This document shows positions 8,689 to 16,657 of a stretch of DNA of 64,000 nt, one piece after another. Below the pieces are notes generated by a model, which saw only the letters and a program-made list of their open reading frames with translations, had not been told where the DNA came from and made no database searches. Position numbers and translations under genes: made by a program. Source of the stretch: Pseudomonas sp. R76 (GTDB lineage: Bacteria; Pseudomonadota; Gammaproteobacteria; Pseudomonadales; Pseudomonadaceae); NCBI RefSeq assembly GCF_009834565.1, contig NZ_CP019428.1, positions 5,208,001 through 5,272,000 of the forward strand. Reading direction: 5' to 3'. Every line of letters begins with the position of its first letter. The first letter of the stretch is position 1.

Positions 8689-9328
8689 GCCATCTGCCTA
8701 TCGCCTCCTCCACCGGCTGGATCACCGCCAGGCGATTGCTTGGCTTCTAGAACTCACAGGCGTTGAGTTAGATGCCGCCACACTGGGTCAGGCTTGCATT
8801 GATGCCGATAGTCCTCCGGAAATCGATACCACAAGGCTACACCTCATGGTTGCCAAACAATCGGTTGTGGCACTCGGCGTTCATTCAGTTGTTAGCGCTC
8901 ATCTCGCCGATCCATATGCGCCAAGCATCCGATTGGTCGTGGAGCTGGAAGATGGCCTATTAGCTGAGGGCATCGCAGACTTGCGCTCCACCCCCCTGCT
9001 GTTTCGGCCCCCTGCGATTGAGGATTTGGCGAATCGCATGGGAGGCAGTTCTCAAAAAACCGGGATCGAACTATTGCAACAGGAATTGGAAATAGAGCGA
9101 TCCGCCCGACTTGCAGCAGAGGCGAACCCCAAATCCTCGCACCTGATTGTAATTAGCGTGCTGCTGGAACTATTAAAAGCTCCCGTTGAACATCCACGAC
9201 TGAACGGAATGCGCCAGAACGCAGTTGTTGAGAGTATTTTGGAAAAATTTCCTTTGCGGGGACTGAGCAAGCGCAATTTGGAAACGATATTTTCAGAGGC
9301 AAATACCAGGCGCAAAGAAATCGAGTGA
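8681..9328 (+). CDS. hypothetical protein, integrase-coupled
   Basis: Unrecognised 215-aa protein. GTG 8681 overlaps the end of int by 8 bp, so translation is probably coupled. It has no signal peptide or membrane helix. Residues ~125-150 are helical and charged (ELLQQELEIERSARLAAEA). The C-terminal ~60 residues (RQNAVVESILEKFPLRGLSKRNLETIFSEANTRRKEIE) resemble the short helical domain at the end of many element-borne proteins found beside integrases. A role in integration or element control is only a guess from the overlap. Confidence 0.7.
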   Translation: MSKPSAYRLLHRLDHRQAIAWLLELTGVELDAATLGQACIDADSPPEIDTTRLHLMVAKQSVVALGVHSVVSAHLADPYAPSIRLVVELEDGLLAEGIADLRSTPLLFRPPAIEDLANRMGGSSQKTGIELLQQELEIERSARLAAEANPKSSHLIVISVLLELLKAPVEHPRLNGMRQNAVVESILEKFPLRGLSKRNLETIFSEANTRRKEIE

Positions 9329-9330
9329 TG

Positions 9331-9439
9331 CACCGCAACTATTGACGGCAGATCGTCTGCGGTGACGCCTACCGCAGTTGCGGTGAATAGAGACTTCTAT
9401 TTACGGACCATAGCCCCATCACATAAGTAATACGGGGCT
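9331..9439. promoter_or_regulatory. structured intergenic region upstream of HTH gene
   Basis: CACCGCAACT (9331-9340) is perfectly inverted at 9376-9385, enclosing GCAGA-TCG-TCTGC (9348-9360). A second hairpin AGCCCC/GGGGCT spans 9412-9439 and ends just before ATG 9447. It could be a terminator of the int transcript, an operator, or a leader structure; no clear T-run follows. Confidence 0.5.
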
Positions 9440-9446
9440 TTACCTA

Positions 9447-9710
9447 ATGACTATTTCCGCAGCAGCAAACATCGAGGCAATCAAACTCGAGATAGCCGTC
9501 GCTCTCGGCTATGACCCTTCCAGACCCCCACACCAGATTGACGATAAGCAAGCTGCTAGCGCTCTCGGAGTGAAGGCCAGCACACTTGCGGTTTGGCGCT
9601 CCACCGGACGATACAACCTCCCCTTCGCCAAAGTTGGTCGCTTGGTGCGATACCGATTGGCCGACCTTGCCAGATTCATCGCCAGCCGCACCGCCGGACA
9701 TACCGGCTGA
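9447..9710 (+). CDS. helix-turn-helix (excisionase-type) DNA-binding protein
   Basis: An 87-aa protein whose C-terminal half carries a MerR/excisionase-like winged helix: DDKQAASALGVKASTLAVWRS then GRLVRYRLADLARFI, the typical recognition helix plus wing ending in a R/W-x-x-DLxxFI box. Such small proteins act as excisionases or activators in integrative elements. No ribosome binding site is evident; the start lies directly after a hairpin, so expression could be structure controlled. Confidence 0.75.
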   Translation: MTISAAANIEAIKLEIAVALGYDPSRPPHQIDDKQAASALGVKASTLAVWRSTGRYNLPFAKVGRLVRYRLADLARFIASRTAGHTG

Positions 9711-9761
9711 GCGAGTCGGGACAACAGAATAGAATCGCCAGCCATCTAGGCTGACCTGATC

Positions 9762-9894
9762 TTGGTCGATCGGTGTGAGTAGCAGGATCCTCTATGCGGA
9801 CCTGCGCATGGAACACCCCAGGGTGTGCTGGCCCTCCCCAGTCGACCAATCCATGCGTAGCCGCACTCCCTCTGGTCGAGGGAAGGAGCACACC
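9762..9894 (+). promoter_or_regulatory. leader RNA with mutually exclusive pairings masking an RBS
   Basis: GGTGTGCT (9822-9829) can pair with AGCACACC (9887-9894), extended through CCCTCCC with GGGAAGG and TCGACCA (9842-9848) with TGGTCGA (9873-9879). This hairpin buries the AAGGAG site of the next gene. Competing pairings exist: ACACC (9813-9817) with GGTGT (9822-9826), and TTGGTCGA (9762-9769) with TCGACCAA (9842-9849). The pairings are seen directly; a switching role is inferred. Confidence 0.55.
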
Positions 9895-10185
9895 ATGCAA
9901 TCCAACTCCCCCCCCCTGAGCAACGACGCTCGCCTCCCAACCTACGCTGCCCCAGGCATCACCGTGAACGTTCGCGTCAACGGCCAGCAGTGCGCAGTCA
10001 GCTCCGAAGCCCGTGCCCGCTGCCTTGTCTGGCGCGAGGGCAACATCATCGACAGCAGCATCGACGGCCTGGTTGTTCGCCGTGCCCATTCCGGCCGAGT
10101 CGTCTCTAAGGGCTTCCACGGATACGACGCGGTCATCGCAGCCTACGAGCGTGGCGAGCTGGGCAAGGGGGTGAAGCATGCCTAG
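9895..10185 (+). CDS. hypothetical protein
   Basis: A 96-aa protein of unknown function. ATG 9895 is chosen over in-frame codons from 9775 because AAGGAG lies 8 bases upstream. After a Pro/Ser-rich N-terminus the body looks beta-rich (ITVNVRVNGQQCAVSSEARARCLVWREGNIIDSS). It overlaps the next gene by 8 bp. The upstream structured leader can sequester its ribosome binding site. Confidence 0.7.
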   Translation: MQSNSPPLSNDARLPTYAAPGITVNVRVNGQQCAVSSEARARCLVWREGNIIDSSIDGLVVRRAHSGRVVSKGFHGYDAVIAAYERGELGKGVKHA

Positions 10186-10411
10186 CCTCTACGAAGACAA
10201 CCCCGAGTTCACCCGCGACCTCATCAACAGTGCCCGCCGGATCGCCAAGGCGCATGGCTGCCGCATGATCAAGCCCCAAGGGCGCATGTCGCTGCATGAA
10301 TGGGGGATGGGCATGTTCCGCATCGTCGACGCTGAGGGCAAGATTGTCGCCGGCCGCCGACACGAGCTGACCCCACGAGCTGTGGCGCGTCACTTTGGGG
10401 AGGAGCTGTGA
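10178..10411 (+). CDS. hypothetical small protein
   Basis: A 77-aa protein, N-terminal half helical with basic residues (NSARRIAKAHGCRMIK), C-terminal half containing a strand-turn-strand (GMGMFRIVDAEGKIVAG). Its start overlaps the upstream gene by 8 bp and its stop overlaps the next start by 4 bp, so the three small genes form one translationally coupled set. No family recognised. Confidence 0.65.
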   Translation: MPSLYEDNPEFTRDLINSARRIAKAHGCRMIKPQGRMSLHEWGMGMFRIVDAEGKIVAGRRHELTPRAVARHFGEEL

Positions 10412-10542
10412 GCGCGCTGGCGACCTTGGGCCGCGATGTGCATGCGCTGACTCCTTCGACTGCCCTGATCGTCGCCATGACAACGTTGGCGGGCTTCGCG
10501 CTGGGCCTGATCGTGGTGTTTCCGCAAAGCTTCTGGGTCTAA
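10408..10542 (+). CDS. predicted 44-aa single-pass membrane protein
   Basis: GTG 10408 shares the GTGA overlap with the upstream stop and has AGGAG-like GAGGAG just before it. The 44-residue product has one hydrophobic helix (about residues 18-38, TALIVAMTTLAGFALGLIVVF). The phasing, overlap and ribosome binding site support a real gene, although it is short. Function unknown. Confidence 0.6.
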   Translation: MSALATLGRDVHALTPSTALIVAMTTLAGFALGLIVVFPQSFWV

Positions 10543-10559
10543 CCCCTTCCGCAGGCACA

Positions 10560-10886
10560 AAAAAAGCCCGCCAAGATCACAAAATCTGGCGAGGCTTGTG
10601 CGCTGGAGCATATGAACGAACTAGCGCAAGCGGAGCAATACCGGGAGCAGCGGTACAGGAAAAATAGTGCAATCACGACATTTGCACCGGTAGTCCCGTG
10701 AACACAGACAAAAAAGCCCGCTCCCTTTGTATATGACCACACGGGGAGCGGGCTAAGTCTTGCTACTGAGGTTTGCCGATATGCCTATGCGACACCAGAA
10801 GATTGCCATCACGACGACGACAGATTGATGGTTCCCCTTCAGCGAGCAAACCATCAACATGAGTGATGATTTCGAGCTAAATCATC
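10560..10886. other. hairpin-rich gap between small orfs and alpA
   Basis: The 523-bp gap 10543-11065 has no convincing gene. Four inverted repeats lie in it: an imperfect stem at about 10566-10596; AGCCCGCTCCC with GGGAGCGGGCT at about 10716-10754, with an A-run on its left so it would terminate minus-strand RNA; TTGATGGTT/AACCATCAA at 10825-10857; and GATGATTT/AAATCATC at 10865-10886. Confidence 0.55.
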
Positions 10887-10996
10887 AAAAAAAATCATAA
10901 AACTCTTTTGCGCTTCCAGCCGTTCGACGGTTGATCAAATTGGATCAGCGCCGGCCTTCTATTCACAAATCGTGCCATTGATGTCTGGTTAATTAG

Positions 10997-11042
10997 ACGA
11001 GAGCATGTGGCTCGTCGTGACGTCAATCTCGCGTCAACGTCA
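10997..11042. promoter_or_regulatory. candidate operator upstream of alpA
   Basis: ACGAG/CTCGT (10997-11015) is followed by TGACGT (11018-11023) and its inverse ACGTCA (11037-11042), with GTCAA repeated between. It ends 23 bp before ATG 11066. Position suggests repressor or AlpA binding; no protein is assigned. Confidence 0.4.
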
Positions 11043-11065
11043 CTAACAGAGCCGCCGGAGCCGAT

Positions 11066-11260
11066 ATGAGCCCAACTATTGATGTCGTCGAGGTCGCCCG
11101 AATTATCGGAGTGAGCCGCCGTACAGTTTTCCGAATGATGGACGCTGGCGAGATCCCGCAGCCGATCCGTTTGAGCAAGCGAACCATGGTCTGGCTGCCA
11201 GAAGTAATCGAAAACTGGCTCAAGGAGCGCCAAGCATGCGCACAAAACCAAAAGGCCTAA
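11066..11260 (+). CDS. alpA: AlpA-family transcriptional regulator
   Basis: A 64-aa AlpA/prophage CP4-57 regulator-type protein: VVEVARIIGVSRRTVFRMMDAGEIPQPIRLSKRTMVWLPEVIENWLKER shows the winged-helix with FP/IR-x-W-x-x-x-I-x-x-W ending. AlpA proteins activate excision or replication genes in P4-like and PICI elements. GGAG lies upstream of ATG 11066. It precedes the primase genes, matching the int-alpA-primase order of satellites. Confidence 0.85.
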   Translation: MSPTIDVVEVARIIGVSRRTVFRMMDAGEIPQPIRLSKRTMVWLPEVIENWLKERQACAQNQKA

Positions 11261-11264
11261 ACGC

Positions 11265-11304
11265 AAAAAAGCCCGACAGCACCACCTGTCAGGCCTCTTT
11301 ACTT
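11265..11304. terminator. hairpin after alpA
   Basis: GCCCGACAG (11271-11279) pairs with CTGTCAGGC (11286-11294) with one mismatch, A-run on the left and a weak T-rich tail on the right. Probably a partial terminator before the next gene. Confidence 0.5.
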
Positions 11305-11331
11305 ATTTCTGCACCTCAGGAGCAAACTGAG

Positions 11332-11769
11332 ATGACTTCTCAAGCAAATTCGATCAATCAACGCCGCAATATTGGCATCATCGACCACAAACAGCAAGCC
11401 CAGGCGATGCCATTTGTCGAAGATTTCGACGAGGATTTCTTCGCTACTCTCGCGGAGCGCTTGGGCGCCGAGTCCGTGAACGATTGCCCACCTGGTGGCT
11501 TCTTCGTTTACGGCCAACGCGTGTGCAACCACCGCCAGCGCGGCCAGTTCGTGCCGACCAGCATGGCCCCCGAAGGCTTCAACCGATGGCGCCTGGCTGG
11601 TGCTGACGGCGTTCCACGCTTTGGCGACCATAAAGCCCCGGCCGTCATTTACAGCCGCGCCGGCGATGCCTTCATGATGACTCGTCGCGACAACCTCAAG
11701 CCGAAAACGCTGACCTTTTCCCAACTGGTGGAGCTGCTGAACAAGCACGCTCGCGGTGAGCGCGTATGA
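11332..11769 (+). CDS. hypothetical protein preceding the primase
   Basis: A 145-aa protein; ATG 11332 follows AGGAG by nine bases, preferred over an in-frame codon at 11236 inside alpA. The N-terminus is polar; the centre has a conserved-looking block NDCPPGGFFVYGQRVCNHRQRGQFVP and the C-terminus is helical. It overlaps the primase start by 4 bp (ATGA), so it is likely coupled to replication. No family assigned. Confidence 0.7.
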   Translation: MTSQANSINQRRNIGIIDHKQQAQAMPFVEDFDEDFFATLAERLGAESVNDCPPGGFFVYGQRVCNHRQRGQFVPTSMAPEGFNRWRLAGADGVPRFGDHKAPAVIYSRAGDAFMMTRRDNLKPKTLTFSQLVELLNKHARGERV

Positions 11770-14156
11770 GCCTGGTCACCCACGAGCAGGCGGCGATCGA
11801 CTCGCTATTTCAGGCCATGCTGGCTGAGGGCATCGAGACCGCCGACAAACTCAAGATGGATGGAACCCTTGAGCGCTTCCACGTCACTGGCGACCGCCTC
11901 GGCAGCCGCAACGGCTGGCTGTGTGCTCACATCGACGAGAACCCAGCGGGCACCTTCGGTTGCAACAAGAGACTGGGAAATTTGAAGGTCCAGTGGAAGG
12001 CAGATCGCGACACCAAGCCTCTGACTGCTGCTGAGCGCCGCGCCATGCGTGAGCGGATCGAGGCACAACGTGCTGCAAAGGTTGAGGCTGAGCGCGTTCG
12101 TCACGCTGAGGCCGCCGCGCGCGCCCAGGCTAAGTGGGCCACGGCTCAGCCGGCGGGCGACGATCACCCTTACTTGGTCCGCAAAGGCGTGAAGGCTCAC
12201 GGCCTGCGCGTTGGCAGTTGGGAGTTCGTCAACGAGGAAACCGGTGAGGTCTACACGTTGACCGACAACGCTCTGCTGGTGCCGATCGCCGATAAGTCAC
12301 GCAACATCCACTCGCTGCAGGCTATTTTCGCCGGCAAGATTCTCGGGAAGGGCGACGGCGCGCGCGACAAAGATTTCAGCAAGGGCGGCCGGAAGCATGG
12401 ACTGTTCTACGCTATAGGCCGGCCGCAGACCGTCGACGGCCGTCCCGTGTTCGTGATCGTCGAGGGTTTCGCCACCGGCGCCAGCGTCCACGAGGCCACT
12501 GGGCACCTGGTACTAGTGACATTCGATACCTCGAACCTGCTGGCCGTGGCGGACTCGATCCGCGAGGCCAAGCCAGACGCCATCATCGTCATGGCCGCGG
12601 ACAACGATCAGTGGACTACGACCCCGGTACCGAACCCGGGCAAGCACTTCGCTAGCCGTGCGGCCCTGTCCGTCAATGGCGTCGTCGCTCTGCCTCAGTT
12701 CGCTGACCTGACCGGCGAGCCGACTGACTTCAACGACTTGTCGCTGGCCGAGGGCAACGAGGTTGTGGCCGCCATCATTGCCAAAGCGGTGGCGAAGGCC
12801 GCGGCCAAGATGACGGCGCCCGTGCTGGTCGCGCCTGCCGTCGAGGCGAATGCTTCGGTGATGGACGATGCTCCAGCATACGGCCAGGAGTCGATGCCAG
12901 ACAATTCGCCTTGGCCTCCAGCTACTGCCAGCGCTGTCGATGATGAGCATGACGCCGAAGAATCGATCCACGGCATGATGATCTTACAGGCGCATGACTT
13001 TCCGGACCTGAGCCCAAAGATGCGCCCACTCAACACGATCCCGAACCTTGCGGCCCTGATGCGCAACTTCAAGATCACAGCTCGCTACAACATGATCAGC
13101 AAGGAAACCGAGCTGACCGTGCCTGGCATCTGGGGCACCTCGGACAACGCTCAGAACGTCAACCTGGCGCACCTGAATAGCATCGCGGCCCACTGCGGCC
13201 TGCCAAGAGAGAATCTGACCGAGTACGTGAAGGCCATCGCGGACGCGAACGCCTACAATCCAGTATTACAGTGGATCGATTCGAAGCCGTGGGACGGTGT
13301 GAGCCGCCTCCAGGAATTGGCGGATACTCTGGTTTGCAGCCACCCCGAGCTCCGGACGTTGCTGCTGCGACGCTGGCTCATCTCATGCGCTGCCGGCCTT
13401 GAGCACAAAGGCTTCTGGACCAAAGGCGTGCTGACTCTCCACGGTGCGCAGGATCTGGGTAAAACCTCGTGGTTTCGCCGCCTGGTGCCGGCAGAGCTTT
13501 GCGCTTTCCGCGAAGGCGTCAGCTTGGACGCCAACAGCAAGGACAGCGTCATGACGGCTGTCAGCCACTGGATCGTTGAGCTGGGCGAGTTGGAATCAAC
13601 CCTGCGCCGAGACATGGAGAACTTGAAGGCCTTCATCTCGCAGACCACGGACCGCCTGCGCCGGCCGTATGATCGTGTCGACAGCGAGTATCCGCGCCGC
13701 ACTGTTTTCTGTGCCAGCGTAAACAGCGAAAAATTCCTCAAGGACGACACCGGCAACGGGCGGTTCTGGGTTATCGCCGTTGAGTCGGTCAAACACGACC
13801 ACGACATTGACATGCAGCAGCTGTGGGCCGAGGTGATGTCGCTCTACCGTGGCGGCGAGCAATGGCACCTCACACCGAGCGAAAAAGCCAAGCTGAACGC
13901 CGGCAACGAGAAATTCCGCCAGGTAAGCCCCATTGAGGAGCTGCTGACCACCAACTACGATTTGAGGGCGCCAGCAGCCCGCTGGATCACCGCCACACAA
14001 TTACTGCTGGAGTTGGGATACGACAAGCCAAGCCGTTCGCAGGCGATAGAAGCCGGGCAGATGCTGCACGGCATGGGCATTCAGAAACGCATCCTGGATG
14101 GCTGCACTAGGTACCGTATACCGGAGAAGATGATTGCCACCTCATCGTACCGATGA
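11766..14156 (+). CDS. primase-helicase (TOPRIM + VirE-type ATPase)
   Basis: Replication protein of the element: primes and unwinds at its own origin. In the 796-aa product, residues ~50-75 carry an N-terminal nucleic-acid-binding part, ~225-340 the TOPRIM fold with E233 in VIVEGFATGA and D279-N-D281. Residues ~500-745 are a VirE/D5-like P-loop ATPase: Walker A GAQDLGKT at 560-567, Walker B-like HWIVELGEL at 601-609, and TGNGRFW at 662-668. A long acidic Pro/Ala linker (about 345-405) joins the halves. It is followed by a terminator and an iteron-like region, as in P4-like replicons. Confidence 0.9.
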   Translation: MSLVTHEQAAIDSLFQAMLAEGIETADKLKMDGTLERFHVTGDRLGSRNGWLCAHIDENPAGTFGCNKRLGNLKVQWKADRDTKPLTAAERRAMRERIEAQRAAKVEAERVRHAEAAARAQAKWATAQPAGDDHPYLVRKGVKAHGLRVGSWEFVNEETGEVYTLTDNALLVPIADKSRNIHSLQAIFAGKILGKGDGARDKDFSKGGRKHGLFYAIGRPQTVDGRPVFVIVEGFATGASVHEATGHLVLVTFDTSNLLAVADSIREAKPDAIIVMAADNDQWTTTPVPNPGKHFASRAALSVNGVVALPQFADLTGEPTDFNDLSLAEGNEVVAAIIAKAVAKAAAKMTAPVLVAPAVEANASVMDDAPAYGQESMPDNSPWPPATASAVDDEHDAEESIHGMMILQAHDFPDLSPKMRPLNTIPNLAALMRNFKITARYNMISKETELTVPGIWGTSDNAQNVNLAHLNSIAAHCGLPRENLTEYVKAIADANAYNPVLQWIDSKPWDGVSRLQELADTLVCSHPELRTLLLRRWLISCAAGLEHKGFWTKGVLTLHGAQDLGKTSWFRRLVPAELCAFREGVSLDANSKDSVMTAVSHWIVELGELESTLRRDMENLKAFISQTTDRLRRPYDRVDSEYPRRTVFCASVNSEKFLKDDTGNGRFWVIAVESVKHDHDIDMQQLWAEVMSLYRGGEQWHLTPSEKAKLNAGNEKFRQVSPIEELLTTNYDLRAPAARWITATQLLLELGYDKPSRSQAIEAGQMLHGMGIQKRILDGCTRYRIPEKMIATSSYR

Positions 14157-14196
14157 AACCGATCGCGTCTCACCGGCTCCTGAAGGTCACCGAATG

Positions 14197-14224
14197 AACC
14201 CGTCTTGTGCGGGTTTCTTTTTGC
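14197..14224 (+). terminator. terminator after primase gene
   Basis: AACCCG (14197-14202) pairs with CGGGTT (14210-14215) followed by TTCTTTTTG. Confidence 0.75.
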
Positions 14225-14231
14225 TTGATGA

Positions 14232-14526
14232 AAGTGGATCACAAGTGGGTCTCAAGTGGATCTGCCGGACATTGATCCACTCCCAAAAAGCCCAGCAATT
14301 ACAGGTATTTTCATGTGGCAGTGGATACAAGTGGATCTAAAACATTATTAGGGGGGGAAGTTATAAAAAAGGTGGTAGAGGCATGGGGCATATAGCACGT
14401 GCAAGCGATAGCCCCCCGTAATGGGAAAATGAACACTTGATCCACTTGTTTTGGGGCAAAACCTCAAAAAGCCCAGTAATTAATGGGGAAACGCGGCGAG
14501 TGGATGCGTGCCAAGAGTATCCACTT
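14232..14526. other. putative replication origin with AAGTGGATC iterons
   Basis: In the 640-bp gap after the primase, AAGTGGATC-type 9-mers recur: direct copies at 14232, 14243 (one mismatch) and 14254, exactly 11 bp apart, then 14319 (mismatched) and 14329; inverted copies at 14274, 14439 and about 14518; a degenerate copy near 14499. A second motif AAAAAGCCCAGYAATTA occurs at 14285-14301 and 14466-14482. The repeats are seen; the origin role is inferred from the neighbouring primase. The remainder (14527-14796) holds no recognised feature. Confidence 0.6.
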
Positions 14527-14796
14527 GATCGGGTGTCAGCCCGCTCAACTGGCTGGCGAGGCGCTTTCGGGCCTGATGACGCTTATTGCGTCTGCCAGAT
14601 AGAAAAAACGCGCAGAAACCGGCCTTCCAAGCCCTCGTGCGCATGCGTGCGTGATCGCGCGCGCGAGGGAAGCCCATCCCGTTCTCCCCGGCGTGACGAT
14701 AATCTTGGGTGCACTGCGCAGTTTTTCTGCTGCTATCGACGCTACCCGTTTAAAGGACGCTAGCATCAACAGGCCACCCCCCTACTGGAATAGCTA

Positions 14797-15297
14797 ATGC
14801 GGACGCTCACTATCTTCTTCACGACGCTGCTCTCGCTCTGCATCGCCTTCACTGTGCACGCAGTGGAGCCCCCTGAAAGCAAGGTGCCTCCCACGTCAGA
14901 TAAAAAGATCACCCGCGCCAACTACCTGCTGGGAAAATATGGAGATCGGCTCCACTTCAGCTCTTCGCAAGCTCGAAGCGTTGTCGAAGATTTTGAGATT
15001 GATTGCCGTGTCAAAGATGGCAGGTACCTACCGCTGATGAGTTTGTTGCTAGCAAGAGTTTCCGAGATGCAGCATGAAGGTGCCTGGATGGAAACCATCG
15101 TTCAGCAGCGAGGGGATGAGGTGCGTGTGTACGACCAGATCAAACGCAGGGACGGGACAACGTTTGAGCCGATATTGGCATTGGAGTTGAACCGCTGGGG
15201 AGAGTTAATCCCCATCAGCATTCGCAGTGAGGCAATTCTCAATGCCTGCTTCGATGGTCCATATGGCAGGCTCTGGGTACCGGAAGCCAGTGATTGA
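14797..15297 (+). CDS. predicted secreted protein
   Basis: A 166-aa protein with a Sec signal peptide: MRTLTIFFTTLLSLCIAFTVHA, cleavage likely after residue 22. The mature part has two Cys (in EIDCRVKD and LNACFDG) that could form a periplasmic disulfide. No family recognised. It is a single gene between the origin region and the recombinase. A periplasmic protein in a satellite could affect phage adsorption or DNA entry, but that is speculation. Confidence 0.65.
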   Translation: MRTLTIFFTTLLSLCIAFTVHAVEPPESKVPPTSDKKITRANYLLGKYGDRLHFSSSQARSVVEDFEIDCRVKDGRYLPLMSLLLARVSEMQHEGAWMETIVQQRGDEVRVYDQIKRRDGTTFEPILALELNRWGELIPISIRSEAILNACFDGPYGRLWVPEASD

Positions 15298-15383
15298 CTT
15301 CTCAGGCGAGCCTGCAGAATTCGGCGAACAGACTATGCCATGAACTTTTTACACAATGCCCCACCATCCCATTTTGCCCAGGC

Positions 15384-15491
15384 TTGGTCAGTTTGGTTGA
15401 TCAAAAATGTGTTGGTCATTTAGCGTCGCAGAAGGAATATATTGACCAATCGTAATCGACGAGCAATTATGGGTATACCTTAATTAACCAA
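15384..15491. promoter_or_regulatory. repeated TTGGTCA motifs upstream of recombinase gene
   Basis: TTGGTCA occurs at 15384-15390 and 15412-15418, TTGGTTGA at 15393-15400, the inverse TGACCAA at 15443-15449, and TTAACCAA at 15484-15491. A cluster of direct and inverted copies right before a serine recombinase gene fits a resolution/crossover site or operator. Confidence 0.45.
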
Positions 15492-15502
15492 GACCATTCT
15501 GT

Positions 15503-16144
15503 ATGCCTGCCTCAAAAATCGCCCGTGTCTACCTCCGCGTCTCCACCGATCAGCAAGATCTGGAGCGCCAAGAAGCCATTGTGACCAACGCCAAGGCCGC
15601 TGGCTTCTACGTAGCCTGCGTGTACCGAGAGAAGGCATCCGGCGCCCGGGCAGATCGTCCAGAGCTGCTGCGCATGATCGCTGACCTGCAGCCTGGCGAA
15701 GTGGTGATCGCTGAGAAGATTGACCGCATCAGCCGTCTGCCGCTCCCCGAGGCCGAGAAGCTGATCGCCAACATACGGGACAAGGGCGCACGGCTCGCCA
15801 TCCCCGGTGTGGTCGACCTGTCCGAACTGGCGGCGGCGTCTGAGGGCTTGGCTAAGGTGGTGCTGGAGAGCGTGCAAGACATGCTGCTGCGCCTGGCTCT
15901 TCAGATGGCCCGCGACGACTACGAGACACGCCGCGAGCGACAGGAACAGGGCATCGCGATCGCTAAGAGTAAGGGAGTCTACACCGGACGCAAGGCCGAT
16001 ACGGACCGACACGCATTGATCCTCAGCCTGCGCGCCGCCGGTAACAGCATCGCGCAGACGGCGAAACTGGCCAAGTGCAGCACCGGGCTGGTGAAGCTAG
16101 TGGCGAAATCCAGCGCTGCTGAGCAGACCGGGGCTAAAGCTTGA
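15503..16144 (+). CDS. serine recombinase (resolvase/invertase family)
   Basis: A 213-aa recombinase. The N-terminal catalytic domain (about 5-140) has YLRVSTDQQDLERQ with the nucleophile Ser near residue 14, and EKIDRISRLPLPEAEKL with conserved Arg. The C-terminal part (about 170-205) is a helix-turn-helix (LSLRAAGNSIAQTAKLAKCSTGLVKLV). It may resolve replication multimers of the element or invert DNA at the adjacent repeats. The start lacks a clear ribosome binding site. Confidence 0.88.
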   Translation: MPASKIARVYLRVSTDQQDLERQEAIVTNAKAAGFYVACVYREKASGARADRPELLRMIADLQPGEVVIAEKIDRISRLPLPEAEKLIANIRDKGARLAIPGVVDLSELAAASEGLAKVVLESVQDMLLRLALQMARDDYETRRERQEQGIAIAKSKGVYTGRKADTDRHALILSLRAAGNSIAQTAKLAKCSTGLVKLVAKSSAAEQTGAKA

Positions 16145-16270
16145 GCAGGTAATCCATCAATCGAGCGCCGATGGAAGCGATGATGGTGGCGATGGATCAT
16201 GCGCTTACCGACCCGCGAAGGCTGCAAGCGGAAAGCGGGCGTGCACGCTTATTGAGGTGAGCTCTAAAAT

Positions 16271-16657
16271 TCAGGCTAATTCGCGAGAACTTGGGAGATG
16301 GAATGGGTTGTGGAAACCGTAATCCACTAGCCTGATGTAACCGTCAGATTCCCTGTTCACAAAATGCACCACCCACTCTGAGACTTTGTAGCTCTGATCT
16401 GGGTTGCGGGACGGTTTCCATGTCGGAAAACCAATGTGCGCATGCCAAAGATTATTGAGTTTTGCGTGCTTGATGCGGACCGAACGGTCCGCGTATTCAT
16501 AAGGGACTAACCAGCTGGGTTTAATTTTTCCTTCCCAGCCGTTGAGCCCATAGCTCTCGCAGTGCTCCCAGAAAGCATCAATAAGATCTAGGTCACGATT
16601 TGGGAGCTGATCGTAGAGATCGGAAAAATAAGTGCTAAGTCTAACCTCTATGGGCAT
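16271..16657 (-). CDS. YafO-like toxin candidate
   Basis: A 128-aa protein (133 aa if GTG 16672 is used). The core NNLWHAHIGFPTW followed by SEWVVHFVNRESDGYIRLVDYG resembles the YafO/RelE-like mRNA interferase layout: a short His-containing strand, then a strand pair. The family call is by eye and moderate. It overlaps the upstream 59-aa gene by 17 bp, the usual coupling of toxin and antitoxin genes. It lies on the minus strand against the surrounding genes of the element. Confidence 0.55.
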   Translation of the reverse strand: MPIEVRLSTYFSDLYDQLPNRDLDLIDAFWEHCESYGLNGWEGKIKPSWLVPYEYADRSVRIKHAKLNNLWHAHIGFPTWKPSRNPDQSYKVSEWVVHFVNRESDGYIRLVDYGFHNPFHLPSSRELA

